NCBI GenBank assembly: GCA_934678915.1
Contig: CAKUSF010000048.1
Location: 1 to 14,780, forward strand
Direction of reading: 5' to 3'
From: an uncultured Bacteroidales bacterium
GTDB taxonomy: Bacteria > Bacteroidota > Bacteroidia > Bacteroidales > UBA932
DNA: 14,780 nt
Within the stretch, counting starts at the first letter, position 1. Each line of letters opens with the position of its first letter. Positions 1 through 6,866 of the stretch are shown piece after piece. Under the pieces are notes generated by a model, which ran no database searches, was not told the DNA's origin, and saw nothing but the letters and a program-made list of their open reading frames with translations. The translations under genes and the position numbers were made by a program.

Positions 1-1
1 C

Positions 2-433
2 TACACAGGCAAGTTCATCACCGGAGGGCAGACTCTCACGGTCGAGGCTCCTTATGAATATATTCCTTTGTACGTCCTTGCAGGCTCAATCATCCCGTTC
101 GGCCCTGAAATCCAATGGTCTGACGAGAAACCTGCCGATGTCATCGACCTCTATGTCTATGCAGGAAAGGACGGCTCGTTCACCCTTTATGAGGACGAGA
201 ACACGAACTACAACTACGAGAAAGGAGCATATTCAACTATCGAGTTCACCTACGATGACTCATCCCGTACCTTGACCATCGGAGACCGCAAAGGTGAGTT
301 CCCCGGCATGCTGAAAGACCGATCGTTCAACATCGTCCTTGTCACTCCGGAGAACGCTCTTGCCTATCCTAAGGCCTCAAAAGGCGTAGAAGTGGCCTAT
401 CACGGAATGTCAGTTTCGGTCAATTTGGAATAG
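2..433 (+). CDS. GH31 family alpha-glycosidase (alpha-xylosidase/alpha-glucosidase type), 3' end only
   Basis: Only the last 143 residues are in the window; the frame enters at base 2 and stops at TAG 431-433. The visible part carries the segment PLYVLAGSIIPFGP, which in glycoside hydrolase family 31 lies just after the catalytic barrel. It is followed by a beta-rich stretch with GSFTLYEDEN, typical of the DUF5110 domain at the C-terminus of bacterial GH31 enzymes such as YicI/XylS-type alpha-xylosidases. The catalytic aspartates are upstream and unseen, so substrate (isoprimeverose or xyloglucan oligosaccharides, or alpha-glucosides) cannot be decided. GH31 enzymes hydrolyse terminal alpha-linked residues, and Bacteroidales homologues are usually periplasmic. 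A terminator hairpin follows directly, so the gene is probably transcribed separately from the fimbrial operon. The family call is firm; the specificity is not. Confidence 0.85.
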   Translation, partial: YTGKFITGGQTLTVEAPYEYIPLYVLAGSIIPFGPEIQWSDEKPADVIDLYVYAGKDGSFTLYEDENTNYNYEKGAYSTIEFTYDDSSRTLTIGDRKGEFPGMLKDRSFNIVLVTPENALAYPKASKGVEVAYHGMSVSVNLE

Positions 434-460
434 GAGGCTTTCAGCCAACAGACTTTTTTT

Positions 461-498
461 GCGGTCGCTGAGCTAGTAGAAGCGACCGCCTTGTTTTT
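461..498 (+). terminator. Rho-independent terminator after the GH31 gene
   Basis: A perfect 9-bp inverted repeat, GCGGTCGCT (461-469) and AGCGACCGC (481-489), with an 11-nt loop is followed by CTTGTTTTT (490-498). It begins 27 bases after the GH31 stop codon. The stem is also one copy of a palindromic element repeated in opposite orientation at 518-544. Confidence 0.75.
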
Positions 499-515
499 AT
501 AAGAAATTCTACCCC

Positions 516-547
516 GGTGGTCGCTTCGACAAGCTCTGCGACCATCG
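516..547. repeat. Second, inverted copy of the palindromic element
   Basis: TGGTCGC (518-524) pairs with GCGACCA (538-544) around a loop reading TTCGACAAGCTCT; pairs outside (515-517 with 545-547) extend the stem. Read on the minus strand, the 25-base core matches the core of the 461-489 hairpin at all but three positions, so the two are opposed copies of one element. The loop resembles the widespread CTTCGACAAGCTC palindromic repeats seen between genes in many bacteria. It has no strong T tract and is probably a repeat rather than a second terminator. Confidence 0.6.
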
Positions 548-576
548 AGGATTATTGTTCTAAAAGATTGAATATA

Positions 577-609
577 TATTCCAATAGTCCTATTTTTACT
601 TTTGGAATA
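577..609. promoter_or_regulatory. 8-bp dyad overlapping a TACTTTTG box; candidate operator
   Basis: TATTCCAA (577-584) and TTGGAATA (602-609) form a perfect inverted repeat with a 17-base spacer. The right arm overlaps TACTTTTG (597-604), which fits the Bacteroidales -7 consensus TAnnTTTG, but no TTTG lies 19-21 bases upstream. It could be a regulator-binding dyad upstream of the fimbrial promoter or a remnant promoter. No binding protein can be named. Confidence 0.35.
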
Positions 610-653
610 ATGACAATTTATCTGACTGAAAGCCTTGAAAATTAAACCTTTTA

Positions 654-688
654 CTCTGCTTATTTAGATGAGTTCTAAATAAGCGGGG
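654..688. promoter_or_regulatory. Strong hairpin/dyad just upstream of the fimbrial promoter
   Basis: GCTTATTTAGA (658-668) and TCTAAATAAGC (674-684) form a perfect 11-bp stem with the 5-nt loop TGAGT. Four outer pairs, two of them G-T, extend it to 654-688. It ends three bases before the -33 TTTG at 692. There is no T tract after it, so it is not an obvious terminator. A regulator site or a structure in a read-through transcript are both possible. Confidence 0.5.
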
Positions 689-691
689 AGA

Positions 692-722
692 TTTGCTTAT
701 CAAGAATCTATTGTTACTTTTG
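692..722 (+). promoter_or_regulatory. Bacteroidales-type promoter of the fimbrial operon
   Basis: TTTG (692-695), a 19-base spacer and TACTTTTG (715-722) match the Bacteroides sigma-ABfr consensus (TTTG, 19-21 bases, TAnnTTTG) exactly. Transcription would start near 728-730, leaving a leader of about 75 bases before the ATG at 804. The leader contains the direct repeat TAGCTATCA (738-746 and 785-793) and the inverted arms TTTAAGC (759-765) and GCTTAAA (795-801), which could fold over the region before the start codon. Confidence 0.7.
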
Positions 723-803
723 TGCCGGGATTGCATATAGCTATCAGTTTAGGAAGCGTTTAAGCATTACTTAAATGCTGACTTTAGCTATCACGCTTAA
801 ATT

Positions 804-2285
804 ATGGTTTTATTCATGACTTTAGGGTTTATTATTGATGCAAGCATGGCTCTTTCCGCTTGTTTTGATAACTGTGTGGGGGGGGGTAATATCTTGAGCT
901 ATAATAAATTACATAGTGCTTCCAATGGCCTGGCTAATTGGTTGTGTGCCATTATCGGCTGTTTCCTGTCATTTGATGCTGTGGAAGCTGCCAACCTTCC
1001 GTTGGATTCTGACCTTGCATCAATTAGGGCGGTCGTCCTCTCAAAGTCTTCCTCGGTTCAGGAGGATAGACATGACACGACATCGTTCTCTATCTATTAC
1101 AGGTCAGCGGTCTCCAAGATAGAACGAGGATTCCGGAATAATGCCGCTTCACTTGACGCTGCATCTAAGGGGCTGCATTCTGTGGTCTATAACAGCAATT
1201 TACGAATATTCAAGGTCTATATCATAGGAGCTGCTTCCCCTGAGGGCCGTCCTGAACTCAACGAGCGGTTGGCACGCGATAGGGCGGAAGGGGTGAAAAT
1301 ATTTCTGAAAAGCATCGAGCCGCGTCTTACTGATGAGGATTTCGTGGTCATCTCACGTGGAGAGGACTGGGAGGGGGCCGTTAAGATCGCAAGATCCTAC
1401 GACAAGGAGTCAGGAGGTGATGCCGTCTCCAGCATATTCAGAGACAGCCATGATTTCGAGGCTAAGAAGCGGCAGATGAAGTCCTTTCAAGGTGGCAACG
1501 TCTGGAGAAAACTCATTTCGGACTACTATCCTTCCTTGAGACGTACGGACATTCATGTGCTATACAGCACAGTGCGCCCGATTGCATCGGTTAAGTCCGA
1601 TGTGCCGGATATGATGTTGGAGGTACCATATTCAAATAACCTTGCACCGAAGACCGTGTTGCCGGAGGTTGAGTTCCCTAAGCCTTTGGAGGAAAGTTTC
1701 TACTCCATTGCCGCCAAGACAAATTTCCTCTATGATGCTGTGACGGCCTTGAATTTTGCTGTGGAATTCCCACTCGGTGATCGGTTCTCGTTCCAGTATG
1801 AACAAGTCTTCCCATGGTGGAATGCAGGCCCTCATGGCAACAAGTACAGCATGCAAGTGCTTTCATTCGGTGGAGAGGCGCGTTGGTGGTTCCTTCCACG
1901 CACCGGACGCTTGAGTCAAGAAGACCTTTCCGGAGCCCAAAGGCAGCGCTCCCGACTTCTTGGTCACTATCTCGGTCTTTACGGTCATTCAGGAAAGTTC
2001 GATATCCAAGCCGGACGCAAATTCGGTTGCTACCAGAACCATTTCAAGGGCATCGGACTGAGCTATGGTTACAGCCTTCCGCTCGGCAGGCACGTCAACA
2101 TGGAGTTTGCCCTCAGCCTTGGCTACATGGCTATAGACTACCAGCACTACATCCCGTCATCGGACTGGTCCGCCCTATTAAAGGACAACAGCAATGCCGG
2201 AACAAAGCATTATTTCGGTCCGACGAAGGCGAAAATCAGTCTAGTTCTTCCAATTGTCTTTAAATGTTGGGGGGAATCAAAATGA
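804..2285 (+). CDS. OmpA-like / DUF3575 outer-membrane protein, first gene of the fimbrial operon
   Basis: A protein of 493 residues if the ATG at 804 is used. Residues about 138-170 (GAASPEG, then NERLARDRAEGV) match the OmpA-like fold seen in Bacteroidales DUF3575 proteins. The Asp that in OmpA contacts peptidoglycan is not present before the glycine (SPEG instead of TDxxG), while the Arg of RA is kept (about R160). Residues about 300-490 match DUF3575, rich in aromatic, beta-strand-like segments, probably a membrane barrel. The start is uncertain: ATGs at 804, 816 and 846 are in frame, but the best signal-peptide-like stretch (WLCAIIGCFLSF, then DAVEA/A) lies much later and would fit a TTG start at 894. 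A run of nine Gs (878-886) lies between these candidates. The stop overlaps the next ATG (ATGA), implying coupled translation. Family members sit beside fimbrillin genes; a role in pilus anchoring or assembly is inference. Confidence 0.8.
   Translation: MVLFMTLGFIIDASMALSACFDNCVGGGNILSYNKLHSASNGLANWLCAIIGCFLSFDAVEAANLPLDSDLASIRAVVLSKSSSVQEDRHDTTSFSIYYRSAVSKIERGFRNNAASLDAASKGLHSVVYNSNLRIFKVYIIGAASPEGRPELNERLARDRAEGVKIFLKSIEPRLTDEDFVVISRGEDWEGAVKIARSYDKESGGDAVSSIFRDSHDFEAKKRQMKSFQGGNVWRKLISDYYPSLRRTDIHVLYSTVRPIASVKSDVPDMMLEVPYSNNLAPKTVLPEVEFPKPLEESFYSIAAKTNFLYDAVTALNFAVEFPLGDRFSFQYEQVFPWWNAGPHGNKYSMQVLSFGGEARWWFLPRTGRLSQEDLSGAQRQRSRLLGHYLGLYGHSGKFDIQAGRKFGCYQNHFKGIGLSYGYSLPLGRHVNMEFALSLGYMAIDYQHYIPSSDWSALLKDNSNAGTKHYFGPTKAKISLVLPIVFKCWGESK
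878..886 (+). repeat. Nine-base G homopolymer, candidate slippage tract
   Basis: Nine consecutive Gs lie inside the 5' part of the OmpA/DUF3575 reading frame, downstream of the in-frame ATGs at 804, 816 and 846. At this length the 804 frame is open. With one more G the ATG at 838, now reading MQAWLFPLVLITVWGG and then a stop, would join the main frame. Long G tracts near the start of surface genes are a known basis of slipped-strand phase variation. Confidence 0.5.
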
Positions 2286-3343
2286 GAAAGTTAATAGGAA
2301 TGGTCCGGACTTGCGTAATTGTTGCTATGGCGGAGGTGTTTGTGGCGTGCGACTTCCGTCCTCTTGTGGAGCCCGGCAACACACACTATGTTCGTGTCTA
2401 TATTGACGAGCACATCCTCAACACAACGGAAGGCTTCTATGATCCAGAGCACGTCAATCCGGTGTACAAAAGACCTGAGATCATGCGTGTCACACTTGGA
2501 GACAAGGCAACAGGCAGGGTTGTAGCGGAACGCTATCTGCGAAATCAAGGAGACGATGCGCGCGGCCACTACTACGATGGTTACATCATCTGTGACCCTG
2601 GTGAATGGAGTCTCCTTGCATGGAACTTCGACACAGAGTCCACGCAGGTAAACGACCCGACGGACCAGCACCTTACCAAGGCCTACACCAACAGGATCGC
2701 CTCGTATCTCTTGGCTAGCATTTCCTCCCGGCTTGACAAAACGAAGACAGATGGATCTTCCGCATCGGAGAAGATAGTCTATGAGCCGGATCATCTCTTC
2801 GTGGCAAGCGATTCGGATGTCAGCATCCCGTTCTCGACTGAGATTGACACACTCCGCACTCCGGACGGTGACTATTTCACCGCCTCAACAATTGTCGAGG
2901 CATGGTACATCCAGGTGAATGTCAAGGGCCTTGAATATGTCTCCTCGACTCTCGGTCTGATCACCGGACTTGCCGGCTCCAAGACGTTGTTCGAGGCTAG
3001 ACTGGGCAGCGATGACCCAGTGACGGACTACTTCGAGATGACCTCAGGTGAAGTGTCGGATGGCAGTGACACAGGTGTCATCTATGCGACATTCAACACT
3101 TTCGGAAAGATTCCGGACATAAAGAGCGGTTTAGAGGTGACATTCGACTTTCAGACCAACTACGGCAAGGCGTTCAGTGCTACCATAGACATCACCGAAG
3201 AATTCCTGAAAGAGAATGCTGCCAAGCACCGCTGGATTATCCTTGACAAGACCATCGAGATTCCGAAAGGCGAAAGCGGTGGTGGGGGATTCTCTCCGGG
3301 CGTCAATGACTGGAATGACATTAACACGGACTTGATTATTTGA
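2282..3343 (+). CDS. DUF5119-family lipoprotein, fimbrial operon component
   Basis: A protein of 353 residues. ATG 2282 is chosen over the upstream TTG at 2264 because it gives a proper signal peptide (MRKLIGMVRT) and the ATGA overlap with the previous gene. The likely lipid-accepting Cys is C23 (FVAC; Phe at -3 is slightly unusual). The body resembles DUF5119, a Bacteroidales family commonly paired with DUF3575 genes: an N-terminal strand with HYVRVYIDEH and a segment GEWSLLAWNFDTES around residues 105-120. A glycine-rich GESGGGGFSPG leads into the tail VNDWNDINTDLII, which resembles the C-terminal tails of the fimbrillins downstream. Unlike them it has no Thr-Lys/Arg maturation site after the lipobox, so it is probably not a polymerised pilin. 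An anchoring or assembly role at the outer membrane is inferred from context. An FimB/Mfa2-like role is possible, but I see no clear match. Confidence 0.75.
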   Translation: MRKLIGMVRTCVIVAMAEVFVACDFRPLVEPGNTHYVRVYIDEHILNTTEGFYDPEHVNPVYKRPEIMRVTLGDKATGRVVAERYLRNQGDDARGHYYDGYIICDPGEWSLLAWNFDTESTQVNDPTDQHLTKAYTNRIASYLLASISSRLDKTKTDGSSASEKIVYEPDHLFVASDSDVSIPFSTEIDTLRTPDGDYFTASTIVEAWYIQVNVKGLEYVSSTLGLITGLAGSKTLFEARLGSDDPVTDYFEMTSGEVSDGSDTGVIYATFNTFGKIPDIKSGLEVTFDFQTNYGKAFSATIDITEEFLKENAAKHRWIILDKTIEIPKGESGGGGFSPGVNDWNDINTDLII

Positions 3344-3392
3344 GCTCAGAGAATATGAATATTATTAATAATTGATTAATCTACCATTTGTT

Positions 3393-4475
3393 ATGAAAAA
3401 AGATTTGATTTTACTCGCAGGACTTGCCGTAGCGGCAGTGAGTGCCTGCACGAAGAACGAAGGTCTAGTTGATCATCATGCGGAAGCCACTGTCTCTTTC
3501 AAGCCTCTTACGGCCAAAGTTACCAAGGCTGACTACATCACGAATGAGAGTATTGATTCTAAGCCAGGGAACTTTTTGTTTAATGTTTATGCATGGTACA
3601 ATACTGGCCTAGGCAGTTTTGTTTCTGACGGTGCTGTTGAGTACATGTCAAACGTGCTTGTAAAATACGACTCTACTATTGATGATGGCACACCTGGATC
3701 AGGAGCATGGAAATCTGACGAAACATATTATTGGCCAAAAAACGGAACTCTGACTTTTGATGCTTATGCACCATCTTCTGCATCAGTTGACGGTGTGTTC
3801 TCCTCTACTGCAGCGAACGGGCTTGAATTCAAGAACTATACGGTTAAGGATCTGGATGATCAGTATGACCTGCTGTATTCATCAAGAACTTATAATAAGA
3901 CTACCAGCACGAATGGTACGAACTCCACTTATGATGGTGTTGACATTGTTTTCAACCATGCTCTTTCTGCAATTGAGGTAAAAGTGCAGACTACCGATGA
4001 TTATAACGGATACATTAAACTTAAGAATGTCTCCATCCTTGATGCTTATAACAAAGGCACTTTCAATCAGAATTACAAAGCTGGCTATGCAGAGGCATCT
4101 GTTCCATGCGCTTGGACTGGGCATGAGGGGAATGTGTCATACGAACTCTTCGGTGACAAAACCGGTGTGATTCTGACCAGTGACGCTTTGACTAGTGTCA
4201 AGAACGCCATAGTCCTCCCTCAAAAATTCAATCATCAGACTAGTAAAGTGTCAATCAAAGTTGACTATAGCATCAAGCATGGTGACAAGTGGCTTGATCA
4301 GACCTCAACTTTCTATTTGGATGAATGGTCTGATAAAGACTTAAATACAATTAGCGAGTGGGAAATTGGTAAGAGGTATACCTATACAATTAAATTCGCA
4401 TTGGAGAAAATCTACTTCGCACCTTCTGTTAACCCATGGACTGATGTCACGATGGGTGGCATAACAGTGTATTAA
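3393..4475 (+). CDS. Fimbrillin family lipoprotein (Mfa-like), candidate major shaft subunit
   Basis: A protein of 360 residues. ATG 3393 is used because MKKDLILLAGLAVAAVSAC gives a clean lipobox (VSA-C19). T44-K45 then A46 is the candidate site for the trypsin-like protease that matures type V pilins. YYWPKNGTLTFDAYAP (from residue 112) and TYDGVDIVFNHALSAI (from residue 179) are hallmarks of the fimbrillin/Mfa-like fold; KRYTYTIKF and VNPWTDV close the protein. Exported precursors of this family are lipidated, reach the outer membrane, are cut, and polymerise by donor-strand exchange. By eye the gene is clearly more A+T-rich and uses more T-ending codons than its neighbours. A 49-base, very AT-rich leader precedes it and a GC-rich hairpin follows. 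Position, composition and the hairpin suggest it is made in the largest amount. The exact role is inferred. Confidence 0.85.
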   Translation: MKKDLILLAGLAVAAVSACTKNEGLVDHHAEATVSFKPLTAKVTKADYITNESIDSKPGNFLFNVYAWYNTGLGSFVSDGAVEYMSNVLVKYDSTIDDGTPGSGAWKSDETYYWPKNGTLTFDAYAPSSASVDGVFSSTAANGLEFKNYTVKDLDDQYDLLYSSRTYNKTTSTNGTNSTYDGVDIVFNHALSAIEVKVQTTDDYNGYIKLKNVSILDAYNKGTFNQNYKAGYAEASVPCAWTGHEGNVSYELFGDKTGVILTSDALTSVKNAIVLPQKFNHQTSKVSIKVDYSIKHGDKWLDQTSTFYLDEWSDKDLNTISEWEIGKRYTYTIKFALEKIYFAPSVNPWTDVTMGGITVY

Positions 4476-4490
4476 TGGCATCTTTTTCAC

Positions 4491-4519
4491 GCCCGGCCGG
4501 GCCTGACCGCCTGACCGGG
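4491..4519 (+). promoter_or_regulatory. GC-rich hairpin between the first two fimbrillin genes
   Basis: The 67-base gap contains the perfect palindrome GCCCGGCCGGGC (4491-4502). CCCGG (4492-4496) can also pair with CCGGG (4515-4519) across two copies of CTGACCG (4503-4509, 4511-4517). No T tract follows, so full termination is unlikely. A 3' stabilising structure for the upstream mRNA or partial attenuation would fit unequal expression of the two subunits. Confidence 0.45.
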
Positions 4520-4542
4520 TGCTAACACAAAATATTCAAGGG

Positions 4543-5616
4543 ATGAGAATCAAATCAGGCTTTTGGGACATGTGGCTGCTGGCTTTGTCGCTGGCTGGGT
4601 GTGTGAGTCACGACCTTGGGGAGGATCCTAGGACCGGAGACCGCCTTGTCGCATTCCCGACTCCGCTCGTGAGTGCCGCGACAAGGGCCGCAGAAACCGA
4701 CTATCCGGAGAATTCCTCTTTTGGAGTGTTCGGATTGTACTATCCTGATGGAGATTTCACTGGTTGGGACAATACTCAAGGCTCTGTCCTTTACATTGAT
4801 GGGGAGGAGTTCAAATTCAGCGAAAGCCTCGATGACTCCACAGAAGGCACAGGTGCATGGATCTCGACCCCGGCCTACATCTGGCCGAAAACTGGCAAGA
4901 TGACTTTTGCGGCATGGTCTCCCTACAGCGTTAAGGCTGCCTATGGGGACAATTTTAGCTATGGTGCAACTGGACTGATAATAAATGGATTCTCTACCGG
5001 AAACAACGGAGGGTGCGATTTGATGTACGCAGAGCGTGCGTATGACAAAACGTCAAGTGCAGGTGGCTCCAATCCGACTTATGATGGCATAGACATAGTG
5101 TTCCACCATGCACTGTCTGCGTTGAGGTTCAGTGCTTCGGCTTCATCCAAATCCGAAGGTGTTACTGTGGCGATTACAAGAGTGACCCTTTGGGGGTTTG
5201 CGCGTCAAGGTGACTTCTGCGAGAATGTGTCAGAGGACAATCCTGTGAGTTATAATTCAAAGCCATCATGGAAGGAGCTCTCAAACTATTACACCAAGTC
5301 TGACTCACTTGTCGTTTCTGGACAGGCCTTGGAGACGTTTGTAATCCCACAGAATGGAGTCGATGATGCGAAGATGAGAGTGTACTATACCGTTAAGGTG
5401 GGAAGCGGAAATCCAGTACCGGCTGTGTCTGAGGATATTCCACTTTTCGGGCACACTGTCTCCGGCTCCGATGACAAAATAGACGGCTGGAAGATGGCTA
5501 CACGTTACAACTACAATCTTGTGCTTACAGACCAGCATAAGATTAGGTTCTCGGTGAATGTCGCAAACTGGAACGATTGCGGTGGGGATGACAATGAGTT
5601 TACAATTAACGATTGA
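4543..5616 (+). CDS. Fimbrillin family lipoprotein, paralogue of the preceding gene
   Basis: A protein of 357 residues from ATG 4543; the upstream GTG at 4519 would spoil the signal peptide. The lipobox is LAG-C20 (ideal), and T47-R48 then A49 is the candidate maturation site. IWPKTGKMTFAAWSPYS begins near residue 111 and TYDGIDIVFHHALSALRF at residue 179, the same positions as in the preceding fimbrillin, so the two align almost without gaps and come from a tandem duplication. The segment ERAYDKTSSAGGSNPTYDG parallels SRTYNKTTSTNGTNSTYDG in the other. The tail contains VANWNDCGG. Composition is richer in G+C than its paralogue. It is probably a second shaft or minor subunit. Five bases separate it from the next gene. 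Confidence 0.85.
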   Translation: MRIKSGFWDMWLLALSLAGCVSHDLGEDPRTGDRLVAFPTPLVSAATRAAETDYPENSSFGVFGLYYPDGDFTGWDNTQGSVLYIDGEEFKFSESLDDSTEGTGAWISTPAYIWPKTGKMTFAAWSPYSVKAAYGDNFSYGATGLIINGFSTGNNGGCDLMYAERAYDKTSSAGGSNPTYDGIDIVFHHALSALRFSASASSKSEGVTVAITRVTLWGFARQGDFCENVSEDNPVSYNSKPSWKELSNYYTKSDSLVVSGQALETFVIPQNGVDDAKMRVYYTVKVGSGNPVPAVSEDIPLFGHTVSGSDDKIDGWKMATRYNYNLVLTDQHKIRFSVNVANWNDCGGDDNEFTIND

Positions 5617-5621
5617 GCGGG

Positions 5622-6860
5622 ATGAACAGACTTTTTATGGGTATATTCACATTGCTGACTCTTGTGTCCTGTGTCAAGGACAGCCCAGAGGCTCCGAAGC
5701 GGGAAGAAAATGTTGTCGGCTGGTCGGTCCTGTCAGTGAGCGGCTATGCCACAAAATCGTTGGTTGAGAATCTGAACTATCTTCAAAAAGCCTGCACTCC
5801 CACTGACATTGAATATTCCTCCGGTGTCAATGGCCTTGGACAGACCATAGGCATCTGGGCGGACTATGCGATGACCATAGATGGGCAGGATCATGAGGTG
5901 AAGGATGTGTTTTCCGGTACAGAACTGATTTACAATCCAAAACTGACCACCGATGACACGAAGTGGGAGTACAAATCGACTCCTGCCTATTGGGTGATAG
6001 GAGGAAGGTACTCTTTCCGTGCTTTTTACCCTGAAGGATCCGATGGCCTTGCCATAAGCAAGGAACTTTCCAACGCAAAGTCGCTTGTGATTGAGATGAA
6101 CACAGCCAAGATTCAGCGTGACATGCTTCTTGCGTACAAGTATATAGACACGAAATCTTCAGGATTCAGCCTTACAGCTCCTGTTGAGCTGAATTTCAGG
6201 CATGGAATGTCCGCGTTAAGATTCCGTTTCAAGTTTTACGATGGAGCGGACGGGGTGTTCTACTCCGAAGATGCGATAACGTCCTGCTGGTTCGAGGTGG
6301 ATGAGGATGACTCGTTCGCTATCACTGGCTACATGGTTTACGGGAACGGTCTGGACTATGACGAGGAGGGTCTGATCCAGTGGAGGAATCAGTACACTCC
6401 GGCCAAAGGGATAAAGTTCTACCGTTGGGATTATTCCGAAGGCATAGTGTTTAAAAATGCGAAATCTTCCTCCGGAGAGTTGGAACAGGAGATAGCGGTT
6501 CCATATTCAAAGAACGATTCCGGCCAGAATAACCAAGGAGAGGAGTTTACAAGACAGGACGGATGGATTGTGATCATTCCTCAGGCTTCCAACGGCAAAC
6601 TTAAGCTCTGCTTTAAGACAAAACTAGGAGGAGATGCCGTTTTCTCGGTCAACATTCCTAAAAAGACAGGTACGTCATGGGAAAAGTACAAGGTCGGCCC
6701 CTATGATGACATCACCTCGCAGAAAGATGCCGACGGAACCGACTTCATCCCAGGCTGGCGCTACACCTACACCATCTCCATTTCAAAGACCGATGCCAGT
6801 GTGAGCCTCAGCATCGCTCCATGGAGAAAATTAGACTCCTCTTTTGACATCAAATTCTGA
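5622..6860 (+). CDS. Fimbrillin family lipoprotein, third subunit
   Basis: A protein of 412 residues from ATG 5622, five bases after the previous stop. MNRLFMGIFTLLTLVSC has the lipobox LVS-C17. T44-K45 then S46 is the candidate processing site. STPAYWVIGGRYSFRAFYP (about residues 123-141) and ELNFRHGMSALRFRFKF (about 190-206) are the same landmarks as in the two preceding proteins, but divergence is high and there are insertions between them. The C-terminus has WRYTYTISI followed by LSIAPWRKLDSSFDIKF. Length and divergence suggest a minor or sub-terminal pilus subunit, perhaps a substrate-binding variant. The fimbrillin family call rests on these motifs; the position in the pilus is a guess. 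Confidence 0.8.
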   Translation: MNRLFMGIFTLLTLVSCVKDSPEAPKREENVVGWSVLSVSGYATKSLVENLNYLQKACTPTDIEYSSGVNGLGQTIGIWADYAMTIDGQDHEVKDVFSGTELIYNPKLTTDDTKWEYKSTPAYWVIGGRYSFRAFYPEGSDGLAISKELSNAKSLVIEMNTAKIQRDMLLAYKYIDTKSSGFSLTAPVELNFRHGMSALRFRFKFYDGADGVFYSEDAITSCWFEVDEDDSFAITGYMVYGNGLDYDEEGLIQWRNQYTPAKGIKFYRWDYSEGIVFKNAKSSSGELEQEIAVPYSKNDSGQNNQGEEFTRQDGWIVIIPQASNGKLKLCFKTKLGGDAVFSVNIPKKTGTSWEKYKVGPYDDITSQKDADGTDFIPGWRYTYTISISKTDASVSLSIAPWRKLDSSFDIKF

Positions 6861-6866
6861 TTGGAC

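Noticed and set aside
597..604. TACTTTTG as a second promoter for the operon
   Set aside because: The nearest TTG upstream (568-570) is 26 bases away, too far for the consensus spacing, so it is listed only as part of a dyad.
577..801. Invertible promoter flanked by inverted repeats, as known for Bacteroides surface loci
   Set aside because: No inverted pair flanks the promoter at the usual 100-200 base spacing; the arms seen are short, close together or do not enclose the -33/-7 elements, and no invertase gene is in view.
804..863. Possible lipoprotein signal ending LSA-C20 when the DUF3575 protein starts at 804
   Set aside because: There is no positive charge near the N-terminus and an Asp sits in the hydrophobic stretch; a better signal-like segment lies downstream at about residues 46-63. 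Noted only as an alternative.
2291..2794. A 167-codon open frame on the minus strand
   Set aside because: It lies wholly within the DUF5119 gene in a shadow frame, has no recognisable domain or signal peptide, and no promoter or spacing supports it.
3382..3390. TACCATTTG as an internal promoter before the first fimbrillin
   Set aside because: It has three bases instead of two between TA and TTTG and no -33 element at the right distance; the AT-rich leader is explained by translation needs.
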